Shown here one piece after another: positions 61,309-64,000 of a DNA stretch of 64,000 nucleotides. Each line of letters opens with the position of its first letter. The stretch's first letter is position 1. The stretch comes from Bog-159 sp963843255 (GTDB taxonomy: Bacteria; Acidobacteriota; Terriglobia; Bryobacterales; Bryobacteraceae): positions 310,001 to 374,000 of the forward strand of contig CAWJJQ010000010.1 in NCBI GenBank assembly GCA_963843255.1. The letters run 5' to 3'. Under the pieces are notes generated by a model that was not told the origin of the DNA, did not search any database, and was given only the letters and a program-made list of their open reading frames with translations. A program made the position numbers and the translations under genes.

Positions 61309-63267
61309 TCAATGCTTCACCACCGTCAGCGTGATCTCGGACGGATGCTCCTTCGAATGGTGCACCGCATTGTGCGCCACCACGCCCTTCACTTCATCGT
61401 AGGTATTGCCGCCGGTATTGAAATTCCGGTCGAACCGCGGAAAATTGCTGCTCGACACTTCGATGCGAATTGAATGGCCGGCCGGGAAATAGTTGCTGGT
61501 GGTCATCGGCTGCAACGCCACCTTGTAGACCTTGCCGGACTCCATCCAGACCGGCGGCTTGTCGTACCCATCGCGGTAGCGCGCGCGCTGGATGGTCTCA
61601 TCCAGGTTGTAGGCGGTTCCGTCGGGATACACATCGATCACCTTCACCGTGAAATCCGTATCTTTCGCGTCGGACGAGACGTACATCGTGGCTTCCATCG
61701 GACCACTCACTTCGATACCCTCCTTCAGCGGCTCGGAAGTGTAGACCAGGATGTCGGCGCGCGCCTCCATCTTGCGCTGATCGAAAGCGCCGCCCGCGAC
61801 CGCATTGCCCGTGCAGCAGACGTTGCCGCCGTAGGATGGCACCGGATTCATGGGGTCATAAACGAACGTGTCCGCCGCGTCGGATGGCGGCGCGGAGGCT
61901 GTCAACGCGCCGTCGCCGTACAGGCTATTCGCCTTGCCGGCGCTTGCCAAATACAGGGTCATGGGCTTGGCGCCTTCCGGCGGCCAGGTCTCGGAGGTCT
62001 GCCACTTGTTCAGACCCATGGTGAAGTAACGCACGCGCGGAGTTTTTTCCAGAATATGGTTGTCGTCGCCTTTCAGAAAATGATCGAACCAGCCGTAGGT
62101 GAGGGCATCGTAATCCAGGCGCGCATCGCCCATATCGCGCTCGCCCACGATGGTGTGCTCGGTGGCCCGTTTGTAGCTGCAATGGAGGGTGGGCGCGATC
62201 ACGGCGTATTGCTGTTTGCCGATCTCAGGCTTGGCCGTTTTGCGGACGAAATTGTACGCCGCCAAATTCGGACCGATGGACACGTCATACCACGACATAA
62301 ACCAGAATCCGGGCACGTTGATGGTTTTGTCGTCATGCCACAGGCCGCCGCGGTACCACGCCGGATCGTTCGGGGTGCGCTTGATCATGGCACCGCCCGT
62401 AGACACTTCCTCGTGATCGGCAAAGATTCCGTGCGGTCCGTCAACCGACTTGATAATGTCCATTTCAGGCAGATGCTGCAGCGCCTTCGACCAATCCACC
62501 GGGGGCAACTGCTGCGCCAGGTCGAAGGCTTTCGCGGCGCGGACCAGATCCTCCTGTGAAGTGTTGGGCGGAAACATGGGCCGCACCTGGTTCTGCTCGC
62601 CGTATAGCCAGGCGATGAACAGCATCTGCACGGCTCCCCCGCGATACCAGTTGCCCTGCTCGTAATACGGTCCGACGCGGCCGACCCCGGCGCCGAAACC
62701 TTGCGGGATCATGGCCGCAAATGCGGCATTGCCCTGCGCCGCCACGCCCAACTGCCATTCGGCCGTGGACGAACAGCCGATGGTGCCCACCTTGCCGTTC
62801 GACCAGGGCTGGGAGGACATCCAGGTGATGGCATCATCGCCGTCGGTGAGCGGCGGGCCCAGAATATCGTAATTGCCTTCCGAGAAGAAGTGCCCGCGCT
62901 CGTTCATTTCCACGAAGGCATAGCCGCGCTTGACGGCTTCGAGCGGCATTTTCATGTCGGACGGCGCGCCGTTTTTGACGTCCCAATAATTGAAGTTGTA
63001 GGGCGTGCGCACAAAGATGATGGGATATTTCTTGGAGGTGTCTTTAGGGCGGTAAATATCGGCCGCCATGTGTTTGCCGTCGCGCATGAGCACCATCACT
63101 TTGCGCTCGACAATGGCGACTGATTCCATCTCCTTCTCCAACTCGTTGCGCGCTTCCACGATTTGAGCCTGGCTCTGTGGCGGTTGCGCCGTCGCCAGGG
63201 GCAGTACGCCAGAAGCGGCGGCCGCCAAAAGCAACAGTCTTTGCACGAAATGATGTTTGGTTTTCAT
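61309..63267 (-). CDS. CocE/NonD-family hydrolase
   Basis: 652 residues from the ATG at 63267, which begins a signal peptide (FVQRLLLLAAAASGVLPLAT). The alpha/beta hydrolase part has MVLMRDGKHMAADIYRP, PIIFVRTPYNF, and the nucleophile elbow GTIGCSSTAEWQLG (Ser166). The C-terminal X-Pro dipeptidyl-peptidase-type jelly roll follows (LVYTSEPLKEGIEVSGPMEA, YFPAGHSIRIEVSSSNFPRF). Members act on esters or peptides such as cocaine or glutaryl-amides; substrate here unknown. A 42-bp gap separates it from the amidinohydrolase gene on the same strand, and they may be co-transcribed. Confidence 0.88.
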   Translation of the reverse strand: MKTKHHFVQRLLLLAAAASGVLPLATAQPPQSQAQIVEARNELEKEMESVAIVERKVMVLMRDGKHMAADIYRPKDTSKKYPIIFVRTPYNFNYWDVKNGAPSDMKMPLEAVKRGYAFVEMNERGHFFSEGNYDILGPPLTDGDDAITWMSSQPWSNGKVGTIGCSSTAEWQLGVAAQGNAAFAAMIPQGFGAGVGRVGPYYEQGNWYRGGAVQMLFIAWLYGEQNQVRPMFPPNTSQEDLVRAAKAFDLAQQLPPVDWSKALQHLPEMDIIKSVDGPHGIFADHEEVSTGGAMIKRTPNDPAWYRGGLWHDDKTINVPGFWFMSWYDVSIGPNLAAYNFVRKTAKPEIGKQQYAVIAPTLHCSYKRATEHTIVGERDMGDARLDYDALTYGWFDHFLKGDDNHILEKTPRVRYFTMGLNKWQTSETWPPEGAKPMTLYLASAGKANSLYGDGALTASAPPSDAADTFVYDPMNPVPSYGGNVCCTGNAVAGGAFDQRKMEARADILVYTSEPLKEGIEVSGPMEATMYVSSDAKDTDFTVKVIDVYPDGTAYNLDETIQRARYRDGYDKPPVWMESGKVYKVALQPMTTSNYFPAGHSIRIEVSSSNFPRFDRNFNTGGNTYDEVKGVVAHNAVHHSKEHPSEITLTVVKH

Positions 63268-63281
63268 GTCGATTAGGTGGA

Positions 63282-64000
63282 TTATACGCTGAAGATGAGG
63301 CTCATGCAGGTGACCCCGGCCTCGGCTTTCTGCAGCTCCGAAACATCGATGGGCAGCACCTGCCAACCGTCGCGCTCCAGGGTGGATGCTGTTTCCGGAA
63401 ACGATGCCGGGATGATGATCGTCTCGCCGATCGCCAGCACATCGGCCGCTCCCGGCTCCGATTGCGCCACCTCGATCACGTGGACGTCGCCGAACGGCGC
63501 CAGATCCACCCAGGCGCGGTTGGCCAGGACCGTGCCGCGTCCCAGGTAAGTGCAGGCCGATTTCAGGTGCAGGCAGCCGTTCATTTCCACTCCATGCACG
63601 GTGTACCCGAAGGGAGCCAGGTATTGAGCCAGTTGCGCGATGCCCTCGTCATTGCTACGGGCGGACCGGCCGACGAATAAAGTTGTGCCGGTGCGCACCA
63701 CGTCCCCGCCTTCGAGCGTACCGGGTTCCGCGATCCAGCGAAGCGGCCGAAAACGCGCCAAGGCTTCGCCCAGACCGGCGGACTCGCCGCGGCGGGACTC
63801 CGCGCCCATGCGGGTCATAATGGCAACTTCATCCAGCACAATGGCCGGATCCTCCACAAAAACCGCGTCAGGCAGATCGGGCAGGGCTGGTAGGGAGACC
63901 ACCGAGATGCCGAGCGAAACCAGGCAAGCTTCGTACTGATCGTGCTGCGCGATGGCTTTGCCGATGTCGATGGGGGACCGTTCCCTGAATGCCAGCTGGC
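63282..64000 (-). CDS. DDAH-type amidinohydrolase (N-terminus cut by window end)
   Basis: The open frame from the window end reads FRERSPIDIGKAIAQHDQYE, PDAVFVEDPAIVLDEVAIMT, GTLEGGDVVRTGTTLFVGRS, HLKSACTYLGRGTVLANRAW, and ends SELQKAEAGVTCMSLIFSV. The active-site Glu (VFVEDPA), His (HLKSACT) and Cys (AGVTCMS) of dimethylarginine dimethylaminohydrolases are present. DDAH cleaves methylated arginines to citrulline; related enzymes act on other guanidino compounds. The first 20-30 residues lie beyond position 64000. About 239 residues are visible. Confidence 0.88.
   Translation of the reverse strand, partial: QLAFRERSPIDIGKAIAQHDQYEACLVSLGISVVSLPALPDLPDAVFVEDPAIVLDEVAIMTRMGAESRRGESAGLGEALARFRPLRWIAEPGTLEGGDVVRTGTTLFVGRSARSNDEGIAQLAQYLAPFGYTVHGVEMNGCLHLKSACTYLGRGTVLANRAWVDLAPFGDVHVIEVAQSEPGAADVLAIGETIIIPASFPETASTLERDGWQVLPIDVSELQKAEAGVTCMSLIFSV

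Overview
The window reads as a GC-rich chromosomal segment of an Acidobacteriota soil bacterium, most like Solibacteres/Bryobacterales (Candidatus Solibacter type). The grounds are gene families: two orphan MacB-like permeases without ATPases (ADOP type), an Oar-like TonB-dependent receptor with a carboxypeptidase-regulatory N-terminus, a VWFA-related secreted protein, choice-of-anchor-D and GloVer-repeat proteins, an exosortase/EpsI pair and a CocE/NonD hydrolase. The taxonomic call is inference; no rRNA gene is present.

Layout. 1-10.9 kb is a gene graveyard: a small-protein operon with a leaderless-looking promoter, an asparagine synthetase broken by one frameshift, IS4-type, ADOP and integrase remnants, a Panacea-domain antitoxin with a palindromic operator, an intact KAS III (FabH-like) gene plus a 128-bp duplicate of its middle, and an IS1595-family element with a dead transposase. 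Copies of an inverted, MITE-like repeat sit at many broken ends. 11-22 kb holds large secreted proteins on the minus strand: a choice-of-anchor-D protein, two paralogous surface proteins and a beta-propeller protein. A decayed copy of the propeller/surface pair lies at 10.1-10.9 kb, and an intact IS1634-family element separates two of the units. 22.2-24.8 kb is a histidine kinase/response regulator pair directly upstream of the propeller gene. 24.8-27.4 kb is a second graveyard (repeat pair, DUF262 fragment, frameshifted integrase) ending at a tRNA-Ile2(CAT) gene whose 5' end overlaps the integrase stop codon.

27.4-64 kb is mostly intact chromosome: DUF362 protein, GT-C-like membrane protein, YfiT/DinB protein, two convergent ADOP permeases with decayed genes between them, two coupled secreted alpha-barrel proteins, a Baeyer-Villiger-type monooxygenase, a DUF4038-type glycosidase, TrmO, EpsI and exosortase, a hybrid histidine kinase, the rpsA-HU-HIT cluster, a TonB-dependent receptor, HutH, a HETGH metallopeptidase-like protein, RmlD, a VWFA protein, an AlkA-type glycosylase, a Tat-type class V aminotransferase, a CocE/NonD hydrolase and a DDAH-type amidinohydrolase cut by the window end.

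Two repeat families stand out. One is the MITE-like element with long inverted arms, confined to decayed regions. The other is a cloverleaf-like palindrome at the ends of intact genes; its two full copies differ in hairpin arms by paired, compensatory changes. Frameshifts cluster in the two graveyards and between the ADOP genes, while long genes elsewhere are open, so they look like real decay rather than uniform sequencing error.
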